From Aeromicrobium fastidiosum (GTDB taxonomy: Bacteria > Actinomycetota > Actinomycetes > Propionibacteriales > Nocardioidaceae): a stretch of DNA of 64,000 bases. The first letter of the stretch is position 1. Each line of letters opens with the position of its first letter. The notes beneath the pieces were generated by a model that had not been told where the DNA came from, did no database searches, and saw nothing but the letters and a program-made list of their open reading frames with translations. Both the position numbers and the translations under genes were made by a program. The stretch is taken from NCBI RefSeq assembly GCF_017876595.1, contig NZ_JAGIOG010000001.1:3162001-3226000 (forward strand), written 5' to 3'. This document shows positions 39,944-48,937 of the stretch, one piece after another.

Positions 39944-42532
39944 ATGCCCACCGCGACGGATCTGCGCCTGTTGCTGCGCCATCCGGTCGAGTTCGTCGCC
40001 GGCGGCACCCCGGCCGAGTCGCGCTTCGTGTTCCACACCCCCGACGGCGACCGGACGGCCACCGCCAACGAGGCCATCGGCGCGCTCAGCCAGGGCATCC
40101 GGGTCATGTCGGCCGACAAGTCGGTGCGCGCCTGGGCCACCCCGGCGATCCTCGCGCTGCGCATCATGGCGCGCGGTGCCCTCGGCTCCCCCGACGCCAC
40201 CGAGCTCAACCAGCTGCAGAACGCGGGTGCCGCGATCGGCCCCAACGCCGGAGCCGGCCAGGCGTCGATCGCCGCCTTCCTGCGCGCGCTCGAGGTCGAC
40301 GCGCCGCCGGCGGCCTCGACCCCGCAGCGCCAGGCCTACGTGTCCCCCAAGGCCGCGCCGCAGCGCACCCGCGAGGTCACGTTCTCGTGGTCGCTCATCA
40401 TCAGCTTCCTGGAGCAGCCGACGCCCGACCAGGCGGCCGTCGTGCGGCTGCGGGTGCACCCCCGCGCCGGGTCGTGGGGCGCGTTCGACGCCGGCGACCT
40501 GTTCAACGGCTCGTCGCACCCCATGGCTGAGGACGCCAAGGAGCCCACCGCCGCGATGCTGCGCCGCCTCGAGGTGTGGTGGCCGTCGGCCGAACGGCTG
40601 CGCGACGAGCACTCCCGTGGCGCAGTGACGGTCGGGCCCGCCGAGCTCGCGCGCCTCGGCGACCGCAGCCTGGCACCGACGCTGATGGCCAACCGCGTCG
40701 AGGTCCGCTGGCCGCCCGAGCTGGTCCGCGAGCTGTCGACGACGGCCGTGGTGGGCCGACGCGAGACCCCGGGCTCCGACCGTCCGTCGGCGTTCACGCA
40801 CGGGCAGCTGTTCACGTTCGACTGGCAGGTCGCACTCGGCGACGACGTGCTCTCGGCGGCCGAGCTCGACCAGCTGGCCCAGTCGCAGACCGGTCTGCTG
40901 AGGCTCCGCGACACGTGGGTCTTCGTCGACAAGACGAGCCTCAACCGGGTGCTCGAGAACCGCACGCACGAGATCACGGCGATCGAGGCGCTGCGTGCCG
41001 CCGTGACCGGTCAGCTCGACATCGACGGCCACACCACCGAGGTCGACACGGTCGGCTGGCTCGAGGACGTCCGCCGTCGTCTCGCCGTCCAGGACCGCGA
41101 CATCGCGCCCGCCACGCAGCCGAGCGAGCTCGACGGCCACCTGCGCGACTACCAGCTGCAGGGCCTGCGCTGGATGACGCAGCTCGTCGACCTCGGGCTC
41201 GGCGGCATCCTCGCCGACGACATGGGTCTCGGCAAGACCGTCATGCTGATCGCCCTGCACCTGCAGCGTGCTGCCGACACGACGGCACCCACGCTGGTCG
41301 TGTGCCCCGCGTCGGTGCTGGGCAACTGGGAGCGCGAGATCAAGCGGTTCGCCCCCGGCGTGCCCGTGCGTCGCTATCACGGCCCCGGACGCAGCCTCGA
41401 CGACGTCAAGGAGGGCTTCCTGGTCACGACGTACGGCACGATGCGCGCCGACGTCATCGAGCTGTCCGAGCACGAGCCCGGCTGGGGCCTGGTCGTCGCC
41501 GACGAGGCACAGAACATCAAGAACCCGCACGCCCGCACGGCCAAGGCCCTGCGCGACGTCCCCGCCGTCGCCCGGCTGGCCCTGACCGGCACACCGGTCG
41601 AGAACAACCTGTCCGAGCTGTGGGCGATCCTCGACTGGACGACGCCGGGCCTGCTCGGCACGTACGAGCAGTTCCGGCGCACGTGGTCGCGCGACATCGA
41701 GGCGCGCCGCGACCCCGAGAAGGCCAACGGCCTGTCGCAGCTGATCCGGCCCTTCGTGCTGCGCCGGCGCAAGTCCGACCCGGGCATCGCCCCCGAGCTG
41801 CCGCCCAAGATCGAGACCGATCACCGCATCAACCTCACCCGCGAGCAGGTGGGGCTCTACGAGGCGGTCGTCCGCAGCACGATGGCGCAGATCGAGCAGG
41901 CGCAGGGCATCCAGCGTCGCGGGCTCGTGGTCAAGCTGCTGACCCAGCTCAAGCAGATCTGCAACCACCCCGCCCAGTTCCTGCGCGAGCCCGACTCGAA
42001 GCTCACCGGCCGGTCGGGCAAGCTCGGGGTCTTCGACGAGCTGGTCGCGGAGATCGTGGCCGAGGAGGGCGCGACGCTCGTCTTCACGCAGTACGCGCAG
42101 ATGGGACGGCTGCTGACCCGTCACCTCGACGACAAGAAGATCCCCAACCAGTTCCTGCACGGCGGCACGACGGTGCGCGGCCGCGAGAAGATGGTGCACG
42201 AGTTCCAGGGCGGCCAGGTGCCGGTGTTCGTGCTGTCGCTCAAGGCCGCGGGCGTCGGCCTCAACCTCACCCGCGCCGACCACGTCATCCACTACGACCG
42301 GTGGTGGAACCCCGCGGTCGAGGACCAGGCCACCGACCGTGCGCACCGCATCGGGCAGACCAAGAACGTGCACGTGCACCGACTCATCAGCGAGGGCACG
42401 ATCGAGGAGTCGATCGCCGAGCTCATCCGGTCGAAGAGGTCACTCGCCGACGCCGTGGTCAACGGCGGCGAGGGAGCGCTCACCGAGCTGTCCGACGCGG
42501 CCCTGGCCGACCTGGTCCGCCTCAAGCACTGA
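39944..42532 (+). CDS. SNF2-family helicase
   Basis: 862 residues. The N-terminal 330 or so look like the DUF3670 helicase-associated region (QLFTFDWQVALGDDVLSAAE ... LRDTWVFVDK). The motor follows: motif I DDMGLGKTVM near 426, motif II VADEAQNIKNP near 520, motif III TGTPVENN, and the second RecA domain ending in WWNPAVEDQATDRAHRIGQ (motif VI) near 790. SNF2 ATPases translocate on double-stranded DNA; the bacterial HelZ group is linked to RNA polymerase recycling or DNA transactions. GACAAT lies six bases before ATG 39944. No SWIM partner is adjacent, unlike many relatives. Confidence 0.93.
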   Translation: MPTATDLRLLLRHPVEFVAGGTPAESRFVFHTPDGDRTATANEAIGALSQGIRVMSADKSVRAWATPAILALRIMARGALGSPDATELNQLQNAGAAIGPNAGAGQASIAAFLRALEVDAPPAASTPQRQAYVSPKAAPQRTREVTFSWSLIISFLEQPTPDQAAVVRLRVHPRAGSWGAFDAGDLFNGSSHPMAEDAKEPTAAMLRRLEVWWPSAERLRDEHSRGAVTVGPAELARLGDRSLAPTLMANRVEVRWPPELVRELSTTAVVGRRETPGSDRPSAFTHGQLFTFDWQVALGDDVLSAAELDQLAQSQTGLLRLRDTWVFVDKTSLNRVLENRTHEITAIEALRAAVTGQLDIDGHTTEVDTVGWLEDVRRRLAVQDRDIAPATQPSELDGHLRDYQLQGLRWMTQLVDLGLGGILADDMGLGKTVMLIALHLQRAADTTAPTLVVCPASVLGNWEREIKRFAPGVPVRRYHGPGRSLDDVKEGFLVTTYGTMRADVIELSEHEPGWGLVVADEAQNIKNPHARTAKALRDVPAVARLALTGTPVENNLSELWAILDWTTPGLLGTYEQFRRTWSRDIEARRDPEKANGLSQLIRPFVLRRRKSDPGIAPELPPKIETDHRINLTREQVGLYEAVVRSTMAQIEQAQGIQRRGLVVKLLTQLKQICNHPAQFLREPDSKLTGRSGKLGVFDELVAEIVAEEGATLVFTQYAQMGRLLTRHLDDKKIPNQFLHGGTTVRGREKMVHEFQGGQVPVFVLSLKAAGVGLNLTRADHVIHYDRWWNPAVEDQATDRAHRIGQTKNVHVHRLISEGTIEESIAELIRSKRSLADAVVNGGEGALTELSDAALADLVRLKH

Positions 42533-42558
42533 GGCTCCTGGGGCCGACCAGGCAGCGA

Positions 42559-43824
42559 TCAGCCCAGGCAGCGCTTCAGCTCGGCCACCCGGTAGAAGTA
42601 CGGGCTCTGCGCCGAGGGCGTGCAGGACGCGTTGAACTGCACCGGCTGCTCGTTGTACCGCATCGTCACGAGCGCCTCTCCCGTCGCGTTGCGATAGGCG
42701 GCCCACTCGATGTTGCCGGCGAGTCGGCCCGCGACGAAGCCGCGCCACGGGTTGCTGCCGTACGACCAGTAGCCGGGCGACTGCTGCTGACTGCCCGGTG
42801 CCTTGATCAACGCCGCGAACGGCATCGTGACCTCGCCGTGGGCGAGGCGGAAGACAGCGGCCGTGCTGCCTCCGGCGATGCGCTTGTCGAGCGCCGAGAA
42901 GAAGTCCTTCAGGACGGGGCGGGCCTGCTTGTACGAGCTGGTCTGCCCCGTCACACCGGGACCGAACCGGTAGAAGTTGCTGACGTCGGTGGCCTCGGCC
43001 AGGTACCGCGCGGCGGAGACCGGCACGTACTCGGCGAACGTCACCGAGGTGTCGCCGGCCATGCCCGGGGCGGTCGAGTAGAGCAGGTAGATGTCCAGCG
43101 CCTTGCCGACCGGGTCCTTGAGCCGCTTGACGTACGACTTCTTGTAGACCCTCAGCAGCACGTCCTTGGCCGCGGCGCGCACGGCGATGCGGGTCCTGAC
43201 CTGCGCGATCTGGGCACGCCCGGCCTTGGTCGAACCCTCCTCGATGAGGAGATCCTGGTTGACCGTCCGCGGCGAGGTCGCGAGGCTCGGGACGACCTCC
43301 TGCAGCCCGAGGCGGAAGTAGTTCGCACTCTGCTTGGTGCGGTACACCGGGCTGGTCTGCATCGCGACCTTCTCGCCCCGGGCCGATGCCGCGGCGAGGA
43401 ATCCGCCGTACGTCGTCGCCGTTCGGCGTCCGATGCCGCGCCACTCCGCCTTGCCGACGGTGCTGAGATTGCCGTAGCCGACCTTCTTCTCCGCGCGCTG
43501 GAACGCCCGGACCTGGTCGTCGAGCCTCTTGCCACGAGAGGTCAGTGCGCCCTTGCGGGACGCAGCCTTCCAGACCGCGAGGACCCGCTTCTCCGTGCCG
43601 GCGCTCACCATGGACCGCGCACCGTGGCGGCCGACGTTCTCCACGAAGAAGAGCTCGTACCCGGCCGGCGGGGCGACGATCGACGTGCTCGCCGGATCGC
43701 CGTACGGCGTCTGGTTGGCGTAGTACCTGTCATTGCTCACGTCGTCGGCACGGGCACCCGACACCGAGAGCGACAGTGCCGCCACGAAGACGGTGAGGAG
43801 GGTGGCTGAACGCTGGGATCGCAT
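42559..43824 (-). CDS. Secreted histidine-type phosphatase, copy A
   Basis: 421 residues with a signal peptide of 26 (TLLTVFVAALSLSVSGARA). It belongs to clade-2 histidine phosphatases, near multiple inositol polyphosphate phosphatase (MINPP). The nucleophile motif is VGRHGAR (near 67), and the distal acid motif is AHGEVTMPF (near 320), HGE instead of the HAE of classic MINPP. SPYFYRVAELKRCLG closes the protein, with a probable disulfide. Phosphomonoesters such as phytate may be substrates. TACAGT lies six bases before ATG 43824 on its strand. It is a tandem paralogue of the next gene. Confidence 0.88.
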   Translation of the reverse strand: MRSQRSATLLTVFVAALSLSVSGARADDVSNDRYYANQTPYGDPASTSIVAPPAGYELFFVENVGRHGARSMVSAGTEKRVLAVWKAASRKGALTSRGKRLDDQVRAFQRAEKKVGYGNLSTVGKAEWRGIGRRTATTYGGFLAAASARGEKVAMQTSPVYRTKQSANYFRLGLQEVVPSLATSPRTVNQDLLIEEGSTKAGRAQIAQVRTRIAVRAAAKDVLLRVYKKSYVKRLKDPVGKALDIYLLYSTAPGMAGDTSVTFAEYVPVSAARYLAEATDVSNFYRFGPGVTGQTSSYKQARPVLKDFFSALDKRIAGGSTAAVFRLAHGEVTMPFAALIKAPGSQQQSPGYWSYGSNPWRGFVAGRLAGNIEWAAYRNATGEALVTMRYNEQPVQFNASCTPSAQSPYFYRVAELKRCLG

Positions 43825-43830
43825 GGGGCC

Positions 43831-43836
43831 ACTGTA
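43831..43836 (-). promoter_or_regulatory. -10 of histidine phosphatase copy A
   Basis: TACAGT on the minus strand, six bases before ATG 43824. Shows the downstream copy has its own promoter. Confidence 0.55.
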
Positions 43837-43849
43837 TGTGTGAGGGACG

Positions 43850-45097
43850 TCAGCCGAGGCACCGCTTGAGCTCGGCGGGTCGATAGAAGTACCGGACGGT
43901 CGGGGTGCACCGCGACGACAGCTCGACCGGTTGCTCGTCGTACCGCACCGTCACGAGCGCCTGACCGGAGTCGTCCTGGTAGGCGGCCCACTCGACGGAG
44001 CCGCCGAGGCGTCCGGCGACCGAGCCGCGCCACGGATTGGTGGCGTACGAGAAGGTGCTGCTCGCCTGCACCTCGCTGCCGGGCAGCTTCATGAGCGCCG
44101 CGAACGGCATGGTCGTCTCGCCGTGCGCGAGACGAAACACCGCCGCGGTCGAGCCACCCGCCAGTCGCTCGTCGAGCGAGGTGAAGAAGTCGTCGAGCAG
44201 CGGCCGTGCCGCCCGGTACGAGCTGACCTCTCCCGCGACACCCGGACCGAACTGGTAGAAGTTCTCGCCATCGACGGCCTCCGCGAGGACCTTCGCATCG
44301 GCCAGCGGGACGTAGCGCCGAAAGGTGACGCGGGTGTCCGCGGCCATCCCGGGTGCCGTCGAGTAGAGCAGGTAGAGGTCGAGGGCCGCCGCGACGGGAT
44401 CGTCGATCTCGCGCACGAAGGCGGCGGAGTAGAGCCGCTCGAGCACGCGGGTCGCGGCGGCGACCACCGACGGCCGGGTCAGCACCTCCTGAGTCGCCCG
44501 GTTGCCCGCGCTCGATGCGCCGTTGCCGATCAGCAGGCGGGGTCCGTCCGTGACGTAGTCGGGCACCGTCAGCCCGGGCACGACCGATTCGAGGCCCTCG
44601 CGCATCGCGTCGGCGCTCTCGACGGTGCGTTGGACGGGCGACGTCGTGAAGACGACCTGGTCACCGGCAGCCGTGGCCTCGGTGAGAAAGGAGCCGTAGA
44701 CCTCGGCCGTGCGGCGTCCGATGCCCTGCCACTCGGCCGTGCCGATCGCGCTGAGATTGCCGTAGCCGATGCGTCGCTCGGGCACCTGGAAGGCCTCGAT
44801 GTCGGTGGCCAGCCTGCGTCCGGTCGGGGTCAGCGCTCCGGCCTTGCGGGCCCGCTGCCAGATCGCGAGGCTGCGGCGCTCGCGGGCCGAGCTGGTCAGC
44901 GTCCGGGAGCCGTGGCGCCCGACCGTCTCGACGAACCGCAGCCGGTATCCCTCGGGCGGTTGCCGGATCGTCGAGCTCGCGGCATTGCCATACGGAGTCT
45001 GGTTGGCGTAGTCGGCATCGGCTGCCGGCTGGGTCTGCGCCGTCGACACGATGGTCGCCAGCACCGCCACGAGATGCGTGACGAAGGTCGTGAACAT
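43850..45097 (-). CDS. Secreted histidine-type phosphatase, copy B
   Basis: 415 residues, clearly homologous to the adjacent copy A over the full length: shared YANQTPYG near the N terminus, VGRHGSR, RIGYGNLSAIGTAEWQGIGRRT, LYLLYSTAPGMAADT, FRLAHGETTMPFAAL, NPWRG and PAELKRCLG. The signal peptide is about 25 residues. The HGE variant is kept in both copies. Divergence outside the core suggests an old duplication and possibly different substrates or expression. TACGCT lies nine bases before ATG 45097, so it has a very short leader with GGAAG. It is divergent from the GH6 gene. Confidence 0.88.
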   Translation of the reverse strand: MFTTFVTHLVAVLATIVSTAQTQPAADADYANQTPYGNAASSTIRQPPEGYRLRFVETVGRHGSRTLTSSARERRSLAIWQRARKAGALTPTGRRLATDIEAFQVPERRIGYGNLSAIGTAEWQGIGRRTAEVYGSFLTEATAAGDQVVFTTSPVQRTVESADAMREGLESVVPGLTVPDYVTDGPRLLIGNGASSAGNRATQEVLTRPSVVAAATRVLERLYSAAFVREIDDPVAAALDLYLLYSTAPGMAADTRVTFRRYVPLADAKVLAEAVDGENFYQFGPGVAGEVSSYRAARPLLDDFFTSLDERLAGGSTAAVFRLAHGETTMPFAALMKLPGSEVQASSTFSYATNPWRGSVAGRLGGSVEWAAYQDDSGQALVTVRYDEQPVELSSRCTPTVRYFYRPAELKRCLG

Positions 45098-45205
45098 GGT
45101 GCTTCCAGCGTAGGACCGTCGTGGCCCCGATCCGCACGGGAACGGCAGTCACCGCGGAGTGTTCATGCAGGGTTCACGAGCCGTGCCGGTGACCCCGTCG
45201 CCGCC

Positions 45206-45211
45206 TACGAT
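45206..45211 (+). promoter_or_regulatory. -10 of the GH6 gene
   Basis: TACGAT, six bases before GTG 45218; fixes this GTG as the start. Confidence 0.6.
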
Positions 45212-45217
45212 GACTCG

Positions 45218-46174
45218 GTGCTCCGACCCGCTCCCGCCCGCGCCCGTGCCACCCACGTCATCGCGCTGATCGCGGCGTGCGTCATGGTCGCGGTGGCCTT
45301 CGCGCCGGTCGAGGCGTCGGCCAAGACCGATCCGCGGCTCACCCGCGCGTTCTTCACCGACCCGAAGTCGACGGCCGCCGTCGCCGCACGTGCTGACGGT
45401 CGGTTCACCTCGCTGGCCCGCACGCCCCAGGCGTTCTGGGCCACCGACCACCTGTCGCCGTCGCGGGTCAAGAAGGTCGTCCGCGCCTACGCGAAGCGTG
45501 CCGCCGCGAAGAAGCGGACGCCGGTCGTCTCGGTCTACGCGATCCCCGCGCGTGACTGCGGCAACCACTCGGCCGGCTCGTTCGACGCCACCACCTACAA
45601 GCGGTGGGTCGCCCAGCTGGCCGCGGGCCTCAAGGGCACCAAGGCCATCGCCGTGCTCGAGCCCGACGCCCTCGCGATGCTGGGCGAGTGCCCCGCGCAG
45701 GGCGACCGCACGGGACTGCTCCGCTACGCCACGGCCAAGCTCAAGCGCGCCGGCGTGTGGGTCTACGTCGACGCCGGGCACTCCGCCTGGACGGCACCTG
45801 ACGTCATGGCCGCGCGTCTGAAGGCCGCCGGCATCTCCTCGGCCCGTGGGTTCTCGACCAACGTGGCCAACTTCCGTCCCACGGCCGACGAGATCGCGTA
45901 CGGCGACCAGGTCGTCGCAGCGCTCGCCGCCCTGGGCATCAGGGGCAAGAAGTTCGTCGTCGAGACCGCCCGCAACGGCGCGGTCACGGCGGCCGGCGAC
46001 TTCTGCAACCCGGTCTCGGCGCGGGTCGGGGCACGTCCCCGCATGGTGCGGCGGGGCAACCTCGACGCCTTCATGTGGGTCAAGCACCCCGGTGAGTCAG
46101 ACGGACCCTGCAACGGTGGACCGGCCGCCGGCTCCTGGTGGCCTGGCGGTGCGTTGACACTGCTCGGCCGGTAG
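45218..46174 (+). CDS. Secreted glycoside hydrolase family 6
   Basis: 318 residues: a signal peptide of about 35 (HVIALIAACVMVAVAFAPVEASA) and a GH6 catalytic barrel without a carbohydrate-binding module. Key blocks are VYAIPARDCGNHSAG with the catalytic-acid Asp, AVLEPDALAM with the second Asp, VWVYVDAGHSAW, NVANFRPTADEIAYG, VVETARNG, and the C-terminal WVKHPGESDGPC. GH6 enzymes are inverting beta-1,4-glucanases. The protein is short and lacks the loops of processive cellobiohydrolases, so an endoglucanase is more likely; in a non-cellulolytic soil actinobacterium it may act on its own or plant glucans. Confidence 0.92.
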   Translation: MLRPAPARARATHVIALIAACVMVAVAFAPVEASAKTDPRLTRAFFTDPKSTAAVAARADGRFTSLARTPQAFWATDHLSPSRVKKVVRAYAKRAAAKKRTPVVSVYAIPARDCGNHSAGSFDATTYKRWVAQLAAGLKGTKAIAVLEPDALAMLGECPAQGDRTGLLRYATAKLKRAGVWVYVDAGHSAWTAPDVMAARLKAAGISSARGFSTNVANFRPTADEIAYGDQVVAALAALGIRGKKFVVETARNGAVTAAGDFCNPVSARVGARPRMVRRGNLDAFMWVKHPGESDGPCNGGPAAGSWWPGGALTLLGR

Positions 46175-46182
46175 CCGCGGCC

Positions 46183-46776
46183 GTGCGCACCCCGCCCGCC
46201 GCCTTCTGGACCGCGGCGACCGTCCTCGCGCTCACCGTCGCGCAGCTCGCGGTCGGCACGTTCGGCGGGCTGGAGCAGTACGACGGCAAGGGCTTCGGCT
46301 ACCGGCTCGCGGTCTACCCGCTGCTGATGCTGCTGATCCCGGCCGTGTGGTGGTGGCGCACCCGGGACGTGGACGCGATGCCATGGGGCGCGTTCGCCCT
46401 GGTCATGGCTCCGTTCCTGATCGACGTCACAGGCAACACGTTCGACCTGTACGACTCGATCGACGCCTGGGACAACATCAACCACTTCGTCAACTGGCTG
46501 CTCCTGCTCTGGGGTCTGGGCCTGCTGCTCGCCCGCGCCGACGTGCGGCCGCGCTGGCTGCTGGTCGTCGGCATCACGGGTCTCGGCGCGATCCTGGCCG
46601 TCGGGTGGGAGCTCGGCGAGTGGTACACGTTCATCCGGCGCGGCACCGAGCTGGACGGTGCCTACGAGGACACCCTGAGCGACGAGCTGCTCGGCACACT
46701 CGGTGCCTTCGTCGCCGCTCTCATCGTCGAGCGGACGACTAGATCGTCCCGTCGGACCGACCCTGCACGACCTTGA
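46183..46776 (+). CDS. Five-to-six-helix membrane protein (DUF2238/YjdF-like)
   Basis: 197 residues, polytopic. The block FLIDVTGNTFDLYDSIDAWDNINHFVNWLLL and the later WELGEWYTF resemble the DUF2238 (YjdF) family, whose D/N/H cluster between helices is conserved; the function is unknown. I start at GTG 46183 rather than an ATG at 46138, which lies inside the GH6 gene and would add a hydrophilic stretch. The last 38 bases overlap the end of the convergent exported-protein gene. Confidence 0.78.
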   Translation: MRTPPAAFWTAATVLALTVAQLAVGTFGGLEQYDGKGFGYRLAVYPLLMLLIPAVWWWRTRDVDAMPWGAFALVMAPFLIDVTGNTFDLYDSIDAWDNINHFVNWLLLLWGLGLLLARADVRPRWLLVVGITGLGAILAVGWELGEWYTFIRRGTELDGAYEDTLSDELLGTLGAFVAALIVERTTRSSRRTDPARP

Positions 46777-47644
46777 ACTTCGTCACGACATCGCCGGACG
46801 GGAACCGCATCGTGACGGTGATCGTCTCGCCGACTTCGACATCGCTGGCGAGGACGTAGTCGGCGTCGCCGCTCGGTTCGGTGTCCAGGTAAGGAGGCAG
46901 GTTGAGGTTCGTCCGTTTCCCTGCTTGGGCACCGACCCCCGACGGTCCACCCGTCGCGGTCTGGTGGCGGTACTCGACAGGCCGCCCTGCTCGACCGACG
47001 GCCGTGGGTCGCAGTTCGGTCGAGTCGTCGATGGTCGACGAGATCCATCCGGTCACGTAGGCCTTCTCCTGTCCTGGGACGACGACGATGCGGGCGTCGT
47101 TGACCGCGATCTCGGTGTTGGGCCCGTTGTTGGCCACCGCGCCGTGAGCCGCATCTCGCGCGACGACCGGCGCGAACAAGGTCGCGGTCGGGCCGCTCTC
47201 CACGACGTCCGATGCCGCGAAATAGAGGGTGATCGGCAGGGTCGACCCGATCTGGACGCGATCGGTGAAACGAAGCCGGTACGGGTCCCCCACCCCGCCG
47301 GTCCTCATCGCCTCGCCCGGTCCGATGGTGACTCTTGCCCGAGTGCCGTGCACGAGCATGAACGGAGGATCGTCGGCGTCCTCCGTCCCGCCGACCGCCC
47401 GGTCGATGCGAAGCGCATCGTCCGTGTGATTGACCAAGGTCACCGAGAGCGTCGCTCCCCCGTCGTCGTTCGCTACCAGCACGGGGTCCTTGACCTCGAC
47501 ACCCTTCGCGACCGCGGCGGGAACAGCGATCGTCGGCCAGCCAGCTGCCGAGACCTCTTCGGTCAGCGAGCTCGCGCCCACCCCCGCTGCCACCCCAGTG
47601 ACGATGCTGGCACCCAGCAGCACTGCCGCCGTCCTCCTACGCAT
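46739..47644 (-). CDS. Exported protein of unknown function, 301 residues
   Basis: A signal peptide or anchor lies at 1-30 (TAAVLLGASIVTGVAAGVGAS). The rest is beta-rich. Residues 60-150 (LVNHTDDALRIDRAV, RARVTIGPGEAMRTGGVGDPYRLRF, ITLYFAASD) recall the order of strands in PCuAC-type copper chaperones, but the metal-binding His/Met set is missing, so I do not assign that function. The ATG at 47644 is five bases after the stop of the 213-residue gene, so the two are co-transcribed and may be in the ECF sigma operon. Confidence 0.72.
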   Translation of the reverse strand: MRRRTAAVLLGASIVTGVAAGVGASSLTEEVSAAGWPTIAVPAAVAKGVEVKDPVLVANDDGGATLSVTLVNHTDDALRIDRAVGGTEDADDPPFMLVHGTRARVTIGPGEAMRTGGVGDPYRLRFTDRVQIGSTLPITLYFAASDVVESGPTATLFAPVVARDAAHGAVANNGPNTEIAVNDARIVVVPGQEKAYVTGWISSTIDDSTELRPTAVGRAGRPVEYRHQTATGGPSGVGAQAGKRTNLNLPPYLDTEPSGDADYVLASDVEVGETITVTMRFPSGDVVTKFKVVQGRSDGTI

Positions 47645-47649
47645 CACGC

Positions 47650-48291
47650 TCAGCACCCGTCGCGCATGAGGCTCGGCTCGGCACCCTTGGTGACCTCGAC
47701 GAAGGTCACGGGGTCCGGTCCGGCGATGGCGTCGACCGAGGAGTCGAACAAGAAACCGATCCACCCGCCGTCCTGACGGTCGAAGACCTTGACGCCCGAC
47801 TGGCCGTATCCGGCCTCGAGAAGCGTGTCGTCTGGGTAGGCCGCCTTGACCTCGTCGTACGAGCTGCCGACGCCGATGCCGTCGGCGGTCGTGACACCGC
47901 GGCCGTGCACACCGATCGAGGAGATCTCGCCGTTGCCGAGCGTGTAGACGTCGTACGTGTTGACGTACTCGTCCTTCCACGCGAGCGGGATGACGGGGCA
48001 GCCCTCCACGGGTGCAGGCTTGTCGGCGACGAAGTAGCCGGTGGACAGGGCCTGGGCCTTGGTCATGCCTGCTCGGACGGGTCCGACCCGGCCGGGCGCG
48101 AGCTCGAGCTCGTCCGGTGCGGCCATGCCGCTCTCGCCACCCTCGCTGGAGGGCGTCGTGCGGCTGGGGGCGGGCGAGGCCGCGACGGGCTCCTCGCGCG
48201 TGGCCGCGTGCACGAGCACTCCTGCCCCGATGCCGCCGACGACGCTCGCGGCCAGGACCAGGGCGGCGATCTTCTTGTTCATCATGGCCAT
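47650..48291 (-). CDS. Membrane-anchored protein of unknown function, 213 residues
   Basis: One N-terminal membrane segment (KIAALVLAASVVGGIGAGVLVHA), a Pro/Ser linker to about 60, then two related beta-alpha units with the pattern VRAGMTKAQAL and IGVGSSYDEVKAAYPDD, which recall BamE/SmpA-like repeats. Cys residues in EGCPVIPL and at the C terminus (MRDGC) could pair. Any of three closely spaced ATGs (48291, 48285, 48282) could be the start. It lies 47 bp after the ECF sigma gene and five bp before the next exported protein, so it may belong to the sigma factor's output or control module. Confidence 0.7.
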   Translation of the reverse strand: MAMMNKKIAALVLAASVVGGIGAGVLVHAATREEPVAASPAPSRTTPSSEGGESGMAAPDELELAPGRVGPVRAGMTKAQALSTGYFVADKPAPVEGCPVIPLAWKDEYVNTYDVYTLGNGEISSIGVHGRGVTTADGIGVGSSYDEVKAAYPDDTLLEAGYGQSGVKVFDRQDGGWIGFLFDSSVDAIAGPDPVTFVEVTKGAEPSLMRDGC

Positions 48292-48338
48292 TCTCGCGTT
48301 CTGTCGGTGTCTGTCACCCACCTAGATGCGCGCGGGGC

Positions 48339-48893
48339 TCACAAAGTTGTCGCCGAAGCCGACAATTTCTCGCGGACGTACGCGCGGGCGGTGTGGATGC
48401 GGGCCTTCACCGTGCCGATCGGCGCGTCGGTCAGCTGCGCGATGTCGTCGTAGGCGAGCGACCCCAGGTCACGCAGCACGAACGCCTCGACCGTCGCCGG
48501 GTGGTCGCGCTGCAGCTGCTCGAGAGCGTCGAGCAGGTCGAGCCGCGTGCCGGCGATGACGCTCGTGGTGCGGGGATCGGGACGGTCGCCGACCGCTTCG
48601 GTCGTCGTGTCGCCGAATTTCCGCTTCATCGACCGGTACGTCTGCAGGGCCTGGCGCGACGCGATGACCGTGACCCATCCGGCGAACGACCCACGGCCCG
48701 TGAAGTCGCCCAACCGGGTCGCGATGGTCAGCAGCGCCTCCTGCGCCGCCTCCTCCGCGTCGTCGCGATACGGCAGGAACCTGGCGCACCGACGCAGCAC
48801 GACGGGGCGCACCGCCGCGAGCAGGTCGTCCATCGCGTGCGCCTCGCCGGACCGTGCACGCTCCACGAGGCCGTCCCACTCGTCCACGCCCAT
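48339..48893 (-). CDS. ECF-type RNA polymerase sigma factor
   Basis: 184 residues with region 2 (LPYRDDAEEAAQEALLTIATRL, about 40-62; GRGSFAGWVTVIASRQALQ, 66-84) and region 4 (AFVLRDLGSLAYDDIAQLTDAPIGTVKARIHTARAYVREKL, in pieces from 137). It directs RNA polymerase to a small regulon. No classic zinc anti-sigma (HxxxCxxC) follows; instead two exported or anchored proteins lie downstream and a Ser/Thr kinase lies divergently upstream. AGGAGG precedes ATG 48893. The intergenic gap to the kinase is only 44 bp, holding both start regions. Confidence 0.9.
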   Translation of the reverse strand: MGVDEWDGLVERARSGEAHAMDDLLAAVRPVVLRRCARFLPYRDDAEEAAQEALLTIATRLGDFTGRGSFAGWVTVIASRQALQTYRSMKRKFGDTTTEAVGDRPDPRTTSVIAGTRLDLLDALEQLQRDHPATVEAFVLRDLGSLAYDDIAQLTDAPIGTVKARIHTARAYVREKLSASATTL

Positions 48894-48925
48894 GCCCCTC
48901 CTCACGTCGAGCCGTTCAACCCCCA

Positions 48926-48931
48926 TACTGT
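48926..48931 (+). promoter_or_regulatory. -10 of the small Ser/Thr kinase gene
   Basis: TACTGT, six bases before ATG 48938; leaderless spacing. Confidence 0.55.
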
Positions 48932-48937
48932 CTCGTC

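Noticed and set aside
37747..40530. A 927-codon open frame on the plus strand, opposite the dioxygenase, serine hydrolase and DUF2256 genes
   Set aside because: It is Arg/Gly/Val-rich nonsense sequence with no domain, produced by the high GC of the coding strand. The minus-strand genes have clear motifs.
46739..47644. PCuAC-type copper chaperone
   Set aside because: The strand pattern is similar, but the conserved His and Met copper ligands are not present.
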